NCBI GenBank assembly: GCA_032690845.1 | Contig: CM064426.1 | Span: forward strand, 47,349,417-47,413,416 | Source: Eleusine coracana subsp. coracana | Taxonomy: Eukaryota; Streptophyta; Magnoliopsida; Poales; Poaceae | Direction of reading: 5' to 3' | DNA: 64,000 bases | Part shown: positions 42,201 through 53,881 of the stretch, piece by piece | How the letters are laid out: the number at the start of each line of letters is the position of its first letter | Position numbering within the stretch: position 1 is the stretch's first letter | Program-made: the position numbers and the translations under genes | Notes under the pieces: generated by a model | Told to the model about the DNA's origin: nothing | Databases searched by the model: none | What the model saw: only the letters and a program-made list of their open reading frames with translations

Positions 42201-44265
42201 TGAGAAACCATGTGGATATATGTCATGGTTTGCAATATTTGTGATGAGTAATTGACTTGAGCGGATTTGGTGTTTGAGTTGAAATGAGGGAATTCGGGGA
42301 TTGCATGTGTGTGTGCATGATTATGGTTTTGACTAACCGAAGTTGATGGAGGTATTGGTGATGTTGCAGGAGATGAGAAATATGTTTGCTTGTCTCATGA
42401 TATGTAGGTAACTGGAGTCGACTTGGCGATCAATGGCGAGAGGATCGAGCACAAGTAGAGGACTTGGGGCCGGACGATCGAGATACCGGGTGAAGTCAAG
42501 GGTGATCCACACCGTAAATGTGGAGAGACAAGAAGCACGGACGGTTTCACAGTTGAGCCTCAAAACCATGGTGGTGATGAAGACGGTGTGTTGACCAAGT
42601 CAAGGCGAGTGAGATGCCGGTGCAAGTGACAAGGGGGCCCAATGGACAGGGACTGGGAGAGACTTATCGGTGGTCAGGATCGCGGAATGAGATGACACGT
42701 GTTGACATTGAAAAGTCACACTTTGAGAAGCGTGCAAGGCAGTTTCCCGGTTTGGGCCTCAAAATCGGTGGCGGTAATTGGTGGTGCACGTGGCACCATT
42801 GTGGAGCTTGCATCGAGACGAAGCAAAGACTTGAAGGATCCGATAGCGTTCGGACGACGAGAAAGATATTGAACGAAAAAGACCCTAGGGTAGGTCAAGA
42901 TGTATTATGTCTAGAGAACATTTTAAGAAAAAAAAAAGGAAAAAATGGGGAGATGGAGGCCGGTGGTTTGGTCACTCCCGTAGCTGAGTTTTTGATTGGG
43001 AGATTAGGTTTTAGAAGAAGGAGTTAGCCAAAAATCTAAGAAAAATTGATGTTCTTGACAAATGAGGGAGGGAGGGCGGATTCATCTGAATTCGTAGCTT
43101 GTTCTCTTCTGTTGGTTCAATTGAAAATTGGTTCTGATGCAAGCGCTTGTTTTACTTCCGTTTCCCCTCTGCTCCCGTGAGATTTGACTCAATCTGTGTC
43201 TAGTTGTCTCGCGTGATTTGCTCTGTTCTGGTGGTCGTTTTTTCTTTTCTGCTGTTCATCCGATTGACTCCAGCCGCAAGGCGTTCCTGTGATTGCTTGC
43301 TGAGAGACTCAAGTTCTAAATTGTTTCTTTCCAGATCTGCGCTTTGCCTTGCCTGTTCCCCTGCTGCTTCACACGAATCCATGCTGTGAAGAGACGAATG
43401 ACAGGAACTGGTTTTTGCCTCTTGCGCTATCTGCCTTGTTCGGTAACTCTTACTTTATGCAGGTCACGGGAGATTGATGACAAGCTGAGTTTTACTCTGC
43501 ATCGGCAAAAACTTGTTCTTTTTCCTTTGTCTGAAATCTAGATGCGAGTGTCAATGTTTAAATTATTTTCTGCTGCATTGAATTCTCAGATCGAGTTCTT
43601 GTGTGACATCGCAGATTTTCAGCTGCCTGCTTGCTAGCTTGGTTCAGCCGAACATAAACCTGTAGCTTTATTCTTCTCCTGTTGCTTCTTAACTTTTGCT
43701 AGTTTTTTTAGTAGTTTAATCCTATCAACTCTACCAGCTAGCTCTACGGGTAAACAAAAAGAGAAAAGAAAAGAAAAAAAACTTGTTTATAATGAGTTGT
43801 GTAGCTGATTAGATTAATCAAGCTTGTCTCGTAGCTCCTTCTTGTGGTCTGATTGCATAGTCTTCTTCTTTAGGTTTAGTAGTTTAATTAATTCTTTAGT
43901 TTAGCTTCTCTTATTTAATCACTGCAAGCTTTGTTCCTTTATCCTGAAATTCGTCAATTATTTAGGATCACACTATCTTGGTATTAGTTTTCTTTTTCAT
44001 CGACTAATCCTTTTGTAGGTTATTTGGTCAATCCTTTTTGTTTTTTTTAGTGTGTTATATTTTGTTCTCTCCTTTTTGCTTCCACTAATTTTATAAGAAC
44101 TCCAAACACATTCCTATGGTTAGTATTCCGTTGTAACTACGTGATTATGGTATGTTGCAAAAGTGGTGTGTTTGGTGAAAAACATAGAAGGCCATCTATT
44201 TTGCAAGAAATTTGTTGTGGCACCTATTCAACCCCCCCCCTCTAGTCGCCTTACTCGGTCCTTCA
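42201..44265 (+). mobile_element. Element C 3' LTR (2,065 bp)
   Basis: It pairs with the 5' LTR. It has a longer C-run at 44232-44241 and ends CTTCA before aattt. Confidence 0.92.
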
Positions 44266-44304
44266 AATTTGCTCGGAACGAGGAAAGATTTAAGCTTAGG
44301 GAGG
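44266..44304 (+). other. End of family B internal region 1 with polypurine tract
   Basis: Includes the right TSD aattt of element C. TTTAAGCTTAGGGAGG (44290-44304) is the polypurine tract before LTR2; int2 has the same tract at 51978-51992. Confidence 0.75.
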
Positions 44305-46268
44305 TGTTGGCGGCCGATAAAACCCAAAATCGGCCACCAACCGATCCGGAAATGCTAGGTAATGACTAAAGTTTAATAAATATTTGCTTAAACTAATAAA
44401 GTTCCATGAGTTTTGGTGAAATATGTGCTTGCAGGCATAAGAGGCCCAAAATGTCCAAAAATATGAAGAAACACCACGTCAGCCGATCACGACTGTGAAA
44501 CAGCCGTTTTCACCGGCCGACAGGGTCGTTTTCAGGCAGAAACGAGCCGATAGGTCATAACCGGCTAATGTTAGGCACCCGGTTGGTTAAACAGGGTCAC
44601 TTTCAGGCTGAAATCAGAATCAAGCCGACAGGGTCACAACCGGCTGAAATCAGCCACCCGGCTGGTTAAGCGGAGCCGTTTACAGGCTAATCTTCCAACC
44701 CGGCCGGTTTTCCAAAAATACTTCACCAAGATGGCATTTTCTCCTCCTGGATTAAGGATGATGAAAAATGACTAAGGAAGAGAAGTCAAGTGGGAGACAC
44801 GGAGGGGGTCGGCACCGAACACGGCTGTCGCCCGGCCCCCTGTGCTGCCCGGCCCCCCATGCCGGCCAGCCTGGCTTGCCGCCTAGCCCAGGGTGTTTAC
44901 CCGGGGTTGCCAGCCCACAAGGCCCGACACGTCTACCGACCCCAAAACAAAGAATCCGGCGCGAACTGACCGAACAACTGCCATCAAGACCAAATCTAAG
45001 CTGACCAAAATGAGTCGGTCGGGAACCGACATGATCCCACGGCCGCCCGGCCTAGGATGCCCCGCCCCCCATGCCGCCCGGTGCACCGACTTTGGCCAAC
45101 CGACCCTCCTTCACCTACAAATACCCCCCCCCCCCCCCGGGACCTATGCCACCTATAAATAGAGGGGAAATTTGGTAGAAAATGACATGAAGCAAGTGAA
45201 ACATATTGAAGTCCATTTCTCACTACTTTTCTTTCAAATAGAGTAGGTTAGTTAGTCGGGAGTTAGAGTCTAGTCGAGAGCATCGCTCGGGATTCTAGAA
45301 ATCATCTCGGAGTCTTGGTATGAGCTCTCTTGTATCTTTTCTCCTTTTGTGAGACTTATCTTTTATTAAATACAATTATGTTTTCCTTATTTATCTTGTC
45401 AAGTATTTATCTTTACTTAGTCAATTTCCTCAAGTTACAATTATCGAGAAAGAACTTTGAAGCATAGTTTACTAGATTCCCCGCTAAGATTTAATTAAGT
45501 TTAGTTCTCGAATAGAACTTAGACTTGGTTATTCCTCGGCTATTCTTCCGGTAGGCCAACAGAAGAATATCTAGTGAAGGCGTAGGTGCGGTGACTAAGT
45601 TAACACTAGCTGGATTTGCATTCGTCCCCATGGGTTGTCTGGTAGGCGGCAGGTGGTGACAGCCCTGTCCGTCCATTTAGTAATCCACCATGTTCGGGAA
45701 GTCTCAAGCAGGGTTGTATAGCGGTAACGTGCCCACTAGTGCACGAGGTTAGTTACCGACCCTATTAGTGGATCGTTGTCGAGCCCCGAAGTAAACTTAT
45801 TGGTGAAAGACTCGAGGTTGTACCATGGATTTGGTGTAAGTGCTCAACCCGAGTAACTAGGAATTTTGACGCTTGACTAGATTTAGGCAAGTTTATCTTA
45901 AGAATTTTAGACTTAAGACTCGCTGTCCTCCCGGCTAGCTTAACCGACGATCTCTTTATCTATCTTAGTATGGGTTTCTCCAGTATCACTGCTCCCCTAT
46001 TTGTCATTGAATATTTTTACCCCCGTCTTTGGTCAGTTGGTACAACTCTTATAGTCATATCTTTGTTAAACCAAGATACTCTTATGTCTAGCTTCCCTGA
46101 GGAAAATAAATACGATACCTTGGAATACTCCCAGGTGAAATGCTACAATAGATGTTTTGTGCGCTTGCGGATTGGTTCACTATTCTCTTAAAGCATAACA
46201 AACATCAATCAACACTTCGAGCGTTGTTGCCAGACAATATTTTGGTGCGATGTTAAAAAGTGCCAACA
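44305..46268 (+). mobile_element. LTR2 of family B (1,964 bp, uninterrupted)
   Basis: It starts TGTTGGCGGCCG and ends GTGCCAACA. It is the best intact copy of the LTR and confirms the insertion point of element A in LTR1. TATA box at 45154. Its U3 is LTR1-like, unlike LTR3. Confidence 0.9.
45154..45161 (+). promoter_or_regulatory. TATA box of LTR2
   Basis: TATAAATA in CCTATAAATAGAGGG; position equivalent to 24997 in LTR1. Confidence 0.65.
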
Positions 46269-46285
46269 CCGTTGCCGGGGAAGCA
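46269..46285 (+). other. Primer site remnant after LTR2
   Basis: ccgttgccggggaagca follows LTR2 directly. It is the tRNA-Asp-type primer site without its TGGCG start, which is found after LTR0 instead. Confidence 0.55.
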
Positions 46286-46385
46286 ATAAGATAAGATATC
46301 GGAATTTTAATATTGATATTTCTATTAAGGAGTTACTGCTTTCCTTAGTAGGCTTACCCTTGTTCTGTTTATTTGTGGTGTAAAC

Positions 46386-46865
46386 ATGACGCTTTACGAC
46401 TAGTTTCGACCTACCAGACAACTACCACAACGATCCGGAGGCTTTGTTGAGGAAAGTGCATCAACGACTCACCCCTCCTCGACCTAGACTTGCTCTTGAA
46501 GCACCTCCAATCCCACCAGCTCAACAGTAAGACCCTTCCACGTCCGCTCAACCAATTATGGCTGAGAGAATGATCCGTGACTACTCCGCTCCGTCTGCCG
46601 ACAACATCCACACCGGTCCAAACACGAACATGGGGAACGGAGGTTATGAGCTGAAACCGGCCTTAATCAACATGGTTCGGGCTAGTCCTTTCTGCAGCAA
46701 GGCGAATGGCCTCAGGGGTCAGATCCTAACACTGTAGGGAAGACCAGGGAAACCGATGAAGAGTCAGAAGAGGAGGGCGAAATTGAGGTTGAGGAGGCAA
46801 AAGCACCCCTCAAGAAAGCACCGCATGAGTTCTATGATACCCCGGTGTTGCCCTTTCCCCCTTGA
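46386..46865 (+). pseudogene. Family B gag remnant (int2)
   Basis: It matches the start of the int1 gag, with ATG changed and a TAA in the proline-rich stretch. At about 46722 it jumps from the left hairpin arm (GCGAATGGCCTCAGGGGTCA) to sequence equivalent to int1 27655 (CCTAACACTGTAGGGAAG), so about 1.08 kb with the gag core and zinc knuckle is deleted. The acidic tail and link to protease remain. Confidence 0.8.
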
Positions 46866-46877
46866 CAGAGGAAGCCA

Positions 46878-47605
46878 ATGGTGGACGAGCAATTTGGGAA
46901 GTTTGTTGAGGTAATAAAGAATTTATATGTCAACATACCTCTACTTGATGCGATGCAGGTTCCCACCTACTCCAAGTATTTAAAGGACATCCTCAACAAC
47001 AAATGCCTAATTCCGTCCACGGAGATCATTATATTGACGGAGGAATGCATCGCCGCTATCTTGAACTCTCTTCCAGAAAAGAAGCAAGATCCAGGGTGCC
47101 CAACCATCCCTTGTTGCATCGGACTGCAACAATTCAACAACGCCCTTTGTGACTTGGGGGCGAGCGTGAGTGTCATACCAAAGGTGGTGTATAATAAACT
47201 TAATGTCAATTCATTATCCCCCAGAGCCATGTGCTTGCAGCTAGCCAACCAATCAGTTCGCTACCCGGCAGGCATTGTGGAGGATGTACCTGTGAGGATA
47301 AGAAATTGTCTCGTCCCCATCGATTTTGTGGTGCTAGACATGGAGGCCGATGTGAAGACGCCTCTCATACTAGGAAGATCGTTTCTTAGCACCGCAAACG
47401 CCAATATTGATGTTGGGGTCGGATAAATCGACCTCAACATTAATGGGCACAATGAGAAGTTTGCCTTCAAGCCCTGAACGGAACAATGCAATCAGGTATG
47501 CATCTTTTATGGTAAAAATCCCAACACGGTGTAGAAAATAGAAGTATACACAATTGCACCAAAATTGGGTGCACCGGTGGTTAAAGTTGAGAGCGCACCA
47601 CCGCT
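46878..47605 (+). pseudogene. Family B protease (int2 copy)
   Basis: The clean run 46878-47426 holds MVDEQFGKFVEVIKNLYVN, then the active site ALCDLGASVSVIPK, then QLANQSVRYPAGIVEDVPVR, then VVLDMEADV and LILGRSFLSTANA. It is better preserved than the int1 copy, which has a stop inside. A TAA after DVGVG at 47424-47426 ends it early; degenerate downstream codons continue to about 47605. Confidence 0.82.
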
Positions 47606-47880
47606 GCTCAAGAAGAAGAACGAGCCATAGGAAATGAAGAGAAAGGTTGCCACCAAGCCAAAGAAAATCAAACAAGTGTGGCGGAAGAAAGAAGTTGAAC
47701 AGATCATGAAAAATTCTCCATCCACGATGGGCACCACGAAGAATTAAACACGGAGAATGTCTTGTTCGAGATGAAAAATCCGGACCCTCGTCGGCAGGTA
47801 AACTGATATTTATCCCACTTCCTTTTCTTACCCCATTAAATTAGTTTTATTTTCCTTAACCACTAAAGTAGGCTAAAAAA
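47606..47880 (+). other. Family B spacer downstream of protease (int2)
   Basis: Counterpart of 28566-28872. No gene is seen. Confidence 0.5.
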
Positions 47881-48080
47881 ATGGTTATGACCCGGTTAGT
47901 CAAATTTCAGCACCCTGGAGGTCATATTTGGTGAGATATGATCACCCGGCTAAGTAATTTTGAGCCACCTAACCTCTGAAAACCTAGTCCAGTTTTGACA
48001 CCCGGGAAGTCATTTTTCATCAATAATAACCACTCGTCTGGGTTATTTTGGTGCCACCTGGCCATGTATGCCGCCCAGCC
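47881..48080 (+). repeat. Short tandem array of family B (int2)
   Basis: About two units of the GGAGGTCATATTT / GATCACCCGGCTAAG repeat that has about six units in int1. Confidence 0.65.
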
Positions 48081-48558
48081 ATACATTTCCTTGGATTCTT
48101 GGCACTTTTGCTGCATAAATCATGGCCATGAGTGGTGGAGGTGTGGCCCGCTTTTCCTTTATGCAAAATGCCCATAAAAAGCCCCACCATGAGTGAAAAC
48201 AAGTCAATGAGAGCCACTCAAATCACTCCATCTTTTGATCATCCACTCTCACCTACCACTCTATTCACCTAGGCACCATAAAGGGCAGAACACTCATTGC
48301 AAAATTCTAACTTTGGCCATCCCATGAATCCCTCCTTGCTCCCTATCCTCTCTCCTTTTTCGGAATAATGGAGGCATGCATTTCGTATGGCACCTGTACA
48401 AGCAACTTGGCCACCAATAATTCACCCAAGTGGGAGGAAAAAGAGGTGCCGGCCGGCATGGGGCGCCTCTCGGCCTACCCGCCGCCTAGCCAGGCCTGCC
48501 GACCGGCGTGGGTCACCGCCCGACCTGGCCACTCTCGTCCCAAGGCTCTTCTTGAGCC
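48081..48558 (+). promoter_or_regulatory. Putative internal promoter region of family B (int2)
   Basis: Counterpart of 29371-29830. It is followed by the conserved TATA box. Contains GCCGCCTAGCC- and GCCGGC-type words near 48450-48530. Confidence 0.45.
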
Positions 48559-48566
48559 TATAAATA
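48559..48566 (+). promoter_or_regulatory. Internal TATA box ahead of ORF2 (int2)
   Basis: TATAAATA in CCTATAAATAGAGGG, followed by GCTCACTCTCC as in int1. Confidence 0.6.
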
Positions 48567-48838
48567 GAGGGCTCACTCTCCTTTGCTTCTCCACCACCAT
48601 CCCTTCAGCTGAAAATTTCCCACTCACTTTGATCTCCCTCCTCCTCTCACCTTTCCACCACATTCCTTAGCAAGAACACTTTGAACCTAGATAAAAGCGT
48701 GCTGAACTAAGACTTATTAGCGCAAAATTTCTGCCGCCCTTGCACCTTCGAACGAATAACACTTGGATGACTAACACTCAGACGACTAACCACTAACCAT
48801 TATTATCTTATTGTCCTTCGGGTATCGTGTCCAAGTAA

Positions 48839-48849
48839 CCTTGTTGCAG
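48839..48849 (+). promoter_or_regulatory. Candidate 3' splice site before ORF2 (int2)
   Basis: CCTTGTTGCAG ends three bases before the ATG of ORF2; conserved with int1. Confidence 0.5.
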
Positions 48850-48851
48850 GA

Positions 48852-50409
48852 ATGGAGAACATCTGGAGAGGCCTCTACACCAAGTTCAGCAGCAGCGGCT
48901 CAAGCCGTGGGAGGCGCACACCGAGTGAGCACTCATAAGCTGAACATTCAGGAGCTTCATATGGGCATTCTTCGAGTTACCACTCGAAAACAATGTCCAT
49001 ATCCGATGCTCCAACAGTGGCAAGTGTGCAAGATGAAGAATTTGAGAAATTCATGGAGAGTGAAGAGAATATGGTGTTCGATGACTACGACGAGCAAAGC
49101 AAATTCACCGCCATTCGAGACCAGGAATTCACGTCCGTGCGCAAGTTCGACCACAACTTCCTCGAACGAATCAACGTCCTTGCCGATTTTGAGTACGCAC
49201 TCAACACGGCCGGATGGTATGATTTCTACAACCTTAATGAGTATGGTTCTAAATGGCTTACTATCGGATTCCTTTGCACGCTGAAAGTTCACACTCATGA
49301 ATCAAATAAAATGGGCACCCTCTATGAATTTCATTTTTTTGGTGAAACTTATGAACGGCCTTTAAAAGAAATTACCACTTATCTTGGTTTTGATAGGAAG
49401 GCCGCTCTAGACATTGATAGACTTAAAAGTTTCACAGCACAAGGACTTTGGGCAAAGATAGGAAATCCCAATACGGGGCAAGAACGCACTAGTGGCATTC
49501 ACAACCCCTCGCTCCGTATAATTCACTGTTTTATCACTCACTACTTAACCCCTCGGGGTGACATACGCTCGGTGAATAGTTTGGATAAAGCCTATCTTCA
49601 TGTTGTGATTAAAAGATCAAAACGAACCCCACATTTTTCCTCATGAACCATTGGCTCACTTTAGCATTCAGACAATAAGGACCCATCTCTTTTACCCCCT
49701 TTTGTCACTAGAATTGCTAGGAAGGTTGGTGCGCTCCACCGAGCTAGAATAGATCGTCTCCCTAATGCACCTTTGTTAGGAGAAGATCATTTCTCGCAAG
49801 CGCATTTGTTGAGAGAGGAAAATAATAGATACTTCATGCTTTATCCGGGGCACAGAAATTGAATTGCCTAACCCCCAACTCACCATCATTGGAAAAAGAA
49901 ACTTTTTGTATAAATTGCAAGCTTCCGTGCAGCGTGCACGACATAGTGTTGCAGGGGATAGGCCAAGAACAAAAACCAGAGCCCAACTCCGTCGAGAAGA
50001 GCAACATCACGAAACAATGACGAACACACCTCAACCGGATGAATCTGGAGGTCCCCAATACAGTTGGGAACAACCATAATTTCCCGGTTTTGGAAGTTCA
50101 TCGAACTACACCTCTTCCTCCCATGACAACTATAAGCCTTACGGGATGGGGAGTTACCACCAAGCTCATGGAGGAATAGGCACCTCTCACTCTACTCGAT
50201 TCACATCTTACAACTTTTCGGAGTTGCAAGAAGACATGCAATACTTGGCTGCCAATGCTTATTAAACCAACATACAAACTCAAGAAATACAAGCAGCCAT
50301 GAGGAGGGAACAAGAATGGCAGCAGTAGACATCAAAACAACTTTAAACGAACATCTCCATGATGGACCAACTATTTGGCCACTTCAACATCGATTATCAA
50401 CCGCCGTAG
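48852..50409 (+). pseudogene. Family B ORF2, Athila-ORF1-like protein (int2)
   Basis: ATG 48852 gives MENIWRGLYTKFSSSGSS, then a TAA at about 48936 where int1 has GAA. The same frame is open from there to 49646: FMESEENMVFDDYD, then QEFTSVRKFDHNFLERIN, then NTAGWYDFYN, then MGTLYEFHFFGETYERPLKE, then LWAKIGNPNTG and GDIRSVNSLDKAYLHVV. A frameshift follows near 49630. Later codons (NPQLTIIGKRNFLYKLQ, then MQYLAANAY, then FGHFNIDYQPP) continue to TAG at 50407. It would be about 515 residues. The middle resembles ATHILA ORF1 proteins; its role is unknown. No membrane segment or signal peptide is visible. Confidence 0.72.
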
Positions 50410-51977
50410 TGAATGCCATTGAAGCTTAAGTCTTGCAAAGACCTAAGCTTGGGGAGATACTAAAACAAGGTGCGCCATTTGTCCTACCCTCTCGCCCTCT
50501 TCTCTAGTTTAATCATTCTGTTTTATTAAGAAAAAAATCCAGAAAGATTTTTTAATTTTCAAGGAAAACCATAAAAATTTGCAAAACCAAAAAGAACAAA
50601 AATTTCCTGTTTCAAATAAAACTTGAGAACTTAGTCTCTACCTTGCCTATGGAAATGATGAATAGTTGCTATGTTAGCTCCCTGTGAGTCTCAAGTATAC
50701 AACCTCTACTCTTCATTTTGGTGGGTAATGGTAGACCGGCATGATGATAACGCTAGTCTCTCTATGTTTTAGTGGGTACAAAATGGCTGATAAACACCAA
50801 ATCTAGTTGTTAGAATTCATGATATAGCATGTTTTGGATGAGTCTATGATCTCTTCATGATTAGAGTCCAATGATTTTTTTCAAAACCATGCTGCAATAA
50901 AGACCCCCCCTACTTGGTGTATGTCTTTCCTACGATAGAAAAATTCCTACCAATGCCAGATATTAATTTTAAAACCACTTTTATGCCATCCATGTATGCA
51001 TTGAGTTTGGTTAGGATATGATCCTTATGAGGGACTTGCACTTTCAAAGCCAATCATTTTCCTTCGCGTTATCTTTGAGTTCTCAAATAATCATGCTTGG
51101 TTATGTGGTTTCCACATTGGATTCAAGCATCCACTTCACCAAGCGTGTTAGCCAAAAATCTCTCCTTTGCAAAAACCTTGATCCTACAAGAAAGATTTTG
51201 GTCCTCCCAATATAAATGCTCAGAAAAAGTTTCCCTACACTATGAGAGCTGAAAAAGAAAGAAAGAAAAATAAGAAAGAAAGAGAAAAATGAGAAAAATT
51301 ATCAGCTCTCATAGATGTAAAAATGTCAAGTTTCAATGTTCATTCAAAATTCTATGAGCAAAATAAAGGACCATCCTTTGACTCTAGCACAAAAATCCAG
51401 TATTTGTTAAAAAATTTCGCTATTGTGCTAATCCACTCCTTCGCGTGAGTCCATTCTCTTCCTCTCCCCTGGACATTATTTCCAAATGGTTGGAATGAGA
51501 AAGTGCAAAGTCTTTTCGCTAGGACCATCTCTTAACTTTAACAAAATATGCATACTAGATGTGCCATCCTACCAAGCTCTACATATAAAGCCAAATTTCA
51601 TAGAGTATGATGAGCATTTGGTGAGGAAATACACTTTTTGAGAGATGAGAGTCATAGTGAAAAAAATTGCACCAAGAGGGAAAATTTTCAATCTTATGCA
51701 GCATTACAAAAACTTTGGACTCATGATCATGTAGGAGGTTGAGTGACAAAATTTAAACTAGTTGTTCTGAGTTCCAACCGCTCATGACAAGGTCATAAAA
51801 TGCCTAAGAGCCCCACTTACAAAGAGAAAGACTTAGTGATCAACTTGTGCTGGTTTACTATTACCCCTATGTTGTAGGAGTATGTGTTTGTGCACTTGAT
51901 CCTTGCAGGGCTCTAATATTGAAGCAACTCCTGATCCATCACTTCCAAGTTATAATTTGCTCGGGGTGAGCAAAGGT
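50410..51977 (+). other. Family B 3' non-coding region (int2)
   Basis: Counterpart of 31659-33231. It shows the uninterrupted site for element C near 51950. It has the same hairpin and internal purine tract at 50422-50458. Confidence 0.7.
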
Positions 51978-51992
51978 TTAAGCTTGGGGAGG
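51978..51992 (+). other. Polypurine tract before LTR3
   Basis: TTTAAGCTTGGGGAGG-type tract next to the TGTTGG start of LTR3. Confidence 0.75.
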
Positions 51993-53876
51993 TGTTGGTG
52001 GCCCTTAGAACCCAATATCGGCCACCAACCGGTCGGAAATTGCAAGGTAAAGACAAAGGTATAAATAAAAACTTGCTTAAACTAATGAAGTTCCACGAGT
52101 TTTGGTGGAATATGTGTTTGCAGGTTCAAAAGGGCCAAAATTATGTAAAAACATGAAGAAACGCCTCGTCCTGCCATAAAACAGCCGGCCAACAGGGTCG
52201 TATGAGGCCAAAATCATCACCAGACTTGATGATCAAGGTGATCACCTGGACGAAGGCCAGAAGCCTAATCCACCAGTCGGACGACCACCTGACAAATCAG
52301 ACGGGATCATCTCCCGGCCAATCATCCGACCCGGCCGACCCTGCAAAACACTCCATGATAAGGTCGTTTTTCATTCCCAGACTAAGGAGGGTAAAAAGTG
52401 GAGAAGTAAAGGAGGCATCCACATGGCACAACATGGACGAGTGAAAATATGACCCGGAGAGGGTCAGCACCCAAAAGGGGTCGCTGCCCGGCACAGGCCG
52501 CCGCCCAAATGCTCATTATGCCAACCGACGCCAAGTGGATAAAACGGTCGGAACCGACCTAACAACCGTCATCCAGACCACATCTGAGCCATCCGAAGGA
52601 AGTCGGTCGGAAACCGACCAAATCTGAGGGCCGCTCGGCACCCCCTGCCGCCCGGCCTGCCACACTGGCCGGCATCTACGGCTGCTCGGCCAATGCCGCC
52701 GCCCGACGGAGGAAATTTTGCCCACCGACTCTCCTCTATCTTGAAGTACCCGCCAAGCCTTTGCCACATATAAATAGAGGGGGAAGTCGGCAGAAATGAA
52801 GAGGCAAGCAAGTGAAGCACATTGAAGTCCATTCCCCACTACTTTTCTTACTAGTAGAGTAGGTTAGTTAGTCAGGAGTTAGAGTCTAGTCGGGAGCTTA
52901 GCTCGGGATTCCGGAAATCATCTCGGAGTTTTGGTATGAGCTCTCTAGTATCTTTTCTCCTTTTGTGAGAATTATCTTTTACTAAATACAATTATCTTTT
53001 CCTTATTTATCTTGTCAAGTATTTATCTTTACTTAGTCAATTTCCTTAAGTTACAATTATCGGGAAAGAACTTTGAAGAATAGTTTACCGGATTCCTAGC
53101 TAGGATTTAATTAAGTTTAGTTCTCGAATAGAATGTAGACTTAGTTATTCCCCGGCTATTCTTCCGCTAGGCCAACGGAAACATATCTAGTGAAGGCGTA
53201 GGCGCGGTGCTTAAGTTAACACTAGCTGGATTTGCATTTGTCCCCACAGGCTGTGTGGTAGACGGCAGGTGGTGACAGCTCTGTCCGTCCATTTAGTAAT
53301 CCATCACGTTTGGGAAGTCTCAAGCAGGGTTGTCTAGCGATAACGTGTCCACTAGTGCACGAGGTTAGTTACCGCCCCTATTAGTGGATCGTTGTTGTGC
53401 CCCGAAGCAAGCTTATTGGTGAAAGACTCGAGGCTGTACCATGGATTTGGTGTAAGCACTCAACCCGAGTAACTAGGAATTTTGACGCTTGACTAGATTT
53501 AGAAAAGTTTATCTTAAGAATTTTAGACCTAGACTCACTGTCCTCCCGGCTAGCTTAACCGATCTCTTTATCTTAGTGTGAATTTCTCCTGTTTCACTGC
53601 TCCCCTATTTATCATTGAATATCTTTACCCTCGTCTTTGGTCAATTGGTATAACTCTTATAGTCATATCTTTGTTAAACCAAAATACTCTTATGCCTAGC
53701 TTCCCTGAGGAAAATAAATACAATATCTTGGACTACTCCCGGGTGAAATGCTACAATAGATATTCCGTGCGCTTGTAGATTAGTTCACTCTTCTCTTAAA
53801 GCATAACAAACATCAGTCAATACTTCGAGCATTGTTAACAGATAATATTTTAGTGCAACATTAAAAAGTGCCAACA
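51993..53876 (+). mobile_element. LTR3 of outer family B element (1,884 bp)
   Basis: It starts TGTTGGTGGCCCTTA and ends GTGCCAACA, followed by gacat. The first 200 bp and the region after the TATA box match LTR1 and LTR2, but the U3 at 52200-52740 is largely different, so it is a separate subfamily. It pairs with LTR0. Confidence 0.88.
52769..52776 (+). promoter_or_regulatory. TATA box of LTR3
   Basis: TATAAATAGAGGG at the place equivalent to LTR1 and LTR2. Confidence 0.6.
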
Positions 53877-53881
53877 GACAT
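53877..53881. repeat. Target site duplication gacat (right copy)
   Basis: It matches 4352-4356 and marks the right edge of the stack. Confidence 0.8.

Larger units (their letters stand above)
33237..44265 (+). mobile_element. Full-length Ty1/copia element C (SIRE/Maximus type)
   Basis: 11,029 bp with LTRs 33237-35289 and 42201-44265, TSD aattt, a tRNA-Met primer site, a gag-pol in copia order (gag, protease, integrase, RT, RNase H), a 1.3-kb 3' non-coding tail and a purine tract. Long LTRs (over 2 kb), a second knuckle ORF and the long 3' tail fit the SIRE/Maximus lineage. All genes have stops or shifts. The LTRs differ by scattered substitutions and small indels, so the insertion is not recent, but it is younger than family B, which it interrupts. 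Confidence 0.93.
4357..53876 (+). mobile_element. Composite nested LTR-retrotransposon stack (family B outer element)
   Basis: Outer boundaries are LTR0 (4357) and LTR3 (ends 53876). Both start TGTTGGTGGCCCTTA and both are flanked by gacat. Inside are LTR1 and LTR2, which start TGTTGGCGGCCG, two internal regions of the same family (int1 at 26117-44304 and int2 at 46269-51992), and younger insertions: a solo copia LTR, gypsy element A with N1 and N2, and copia element C. Family B encodes gag, protease and an Athila-ORF1-like protein on the plus strand. No reverse transcriptase, RNase H or integrase belongs to it, so it is non-autonomous and must have been mobilised in trans. Confidence 0.8.
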
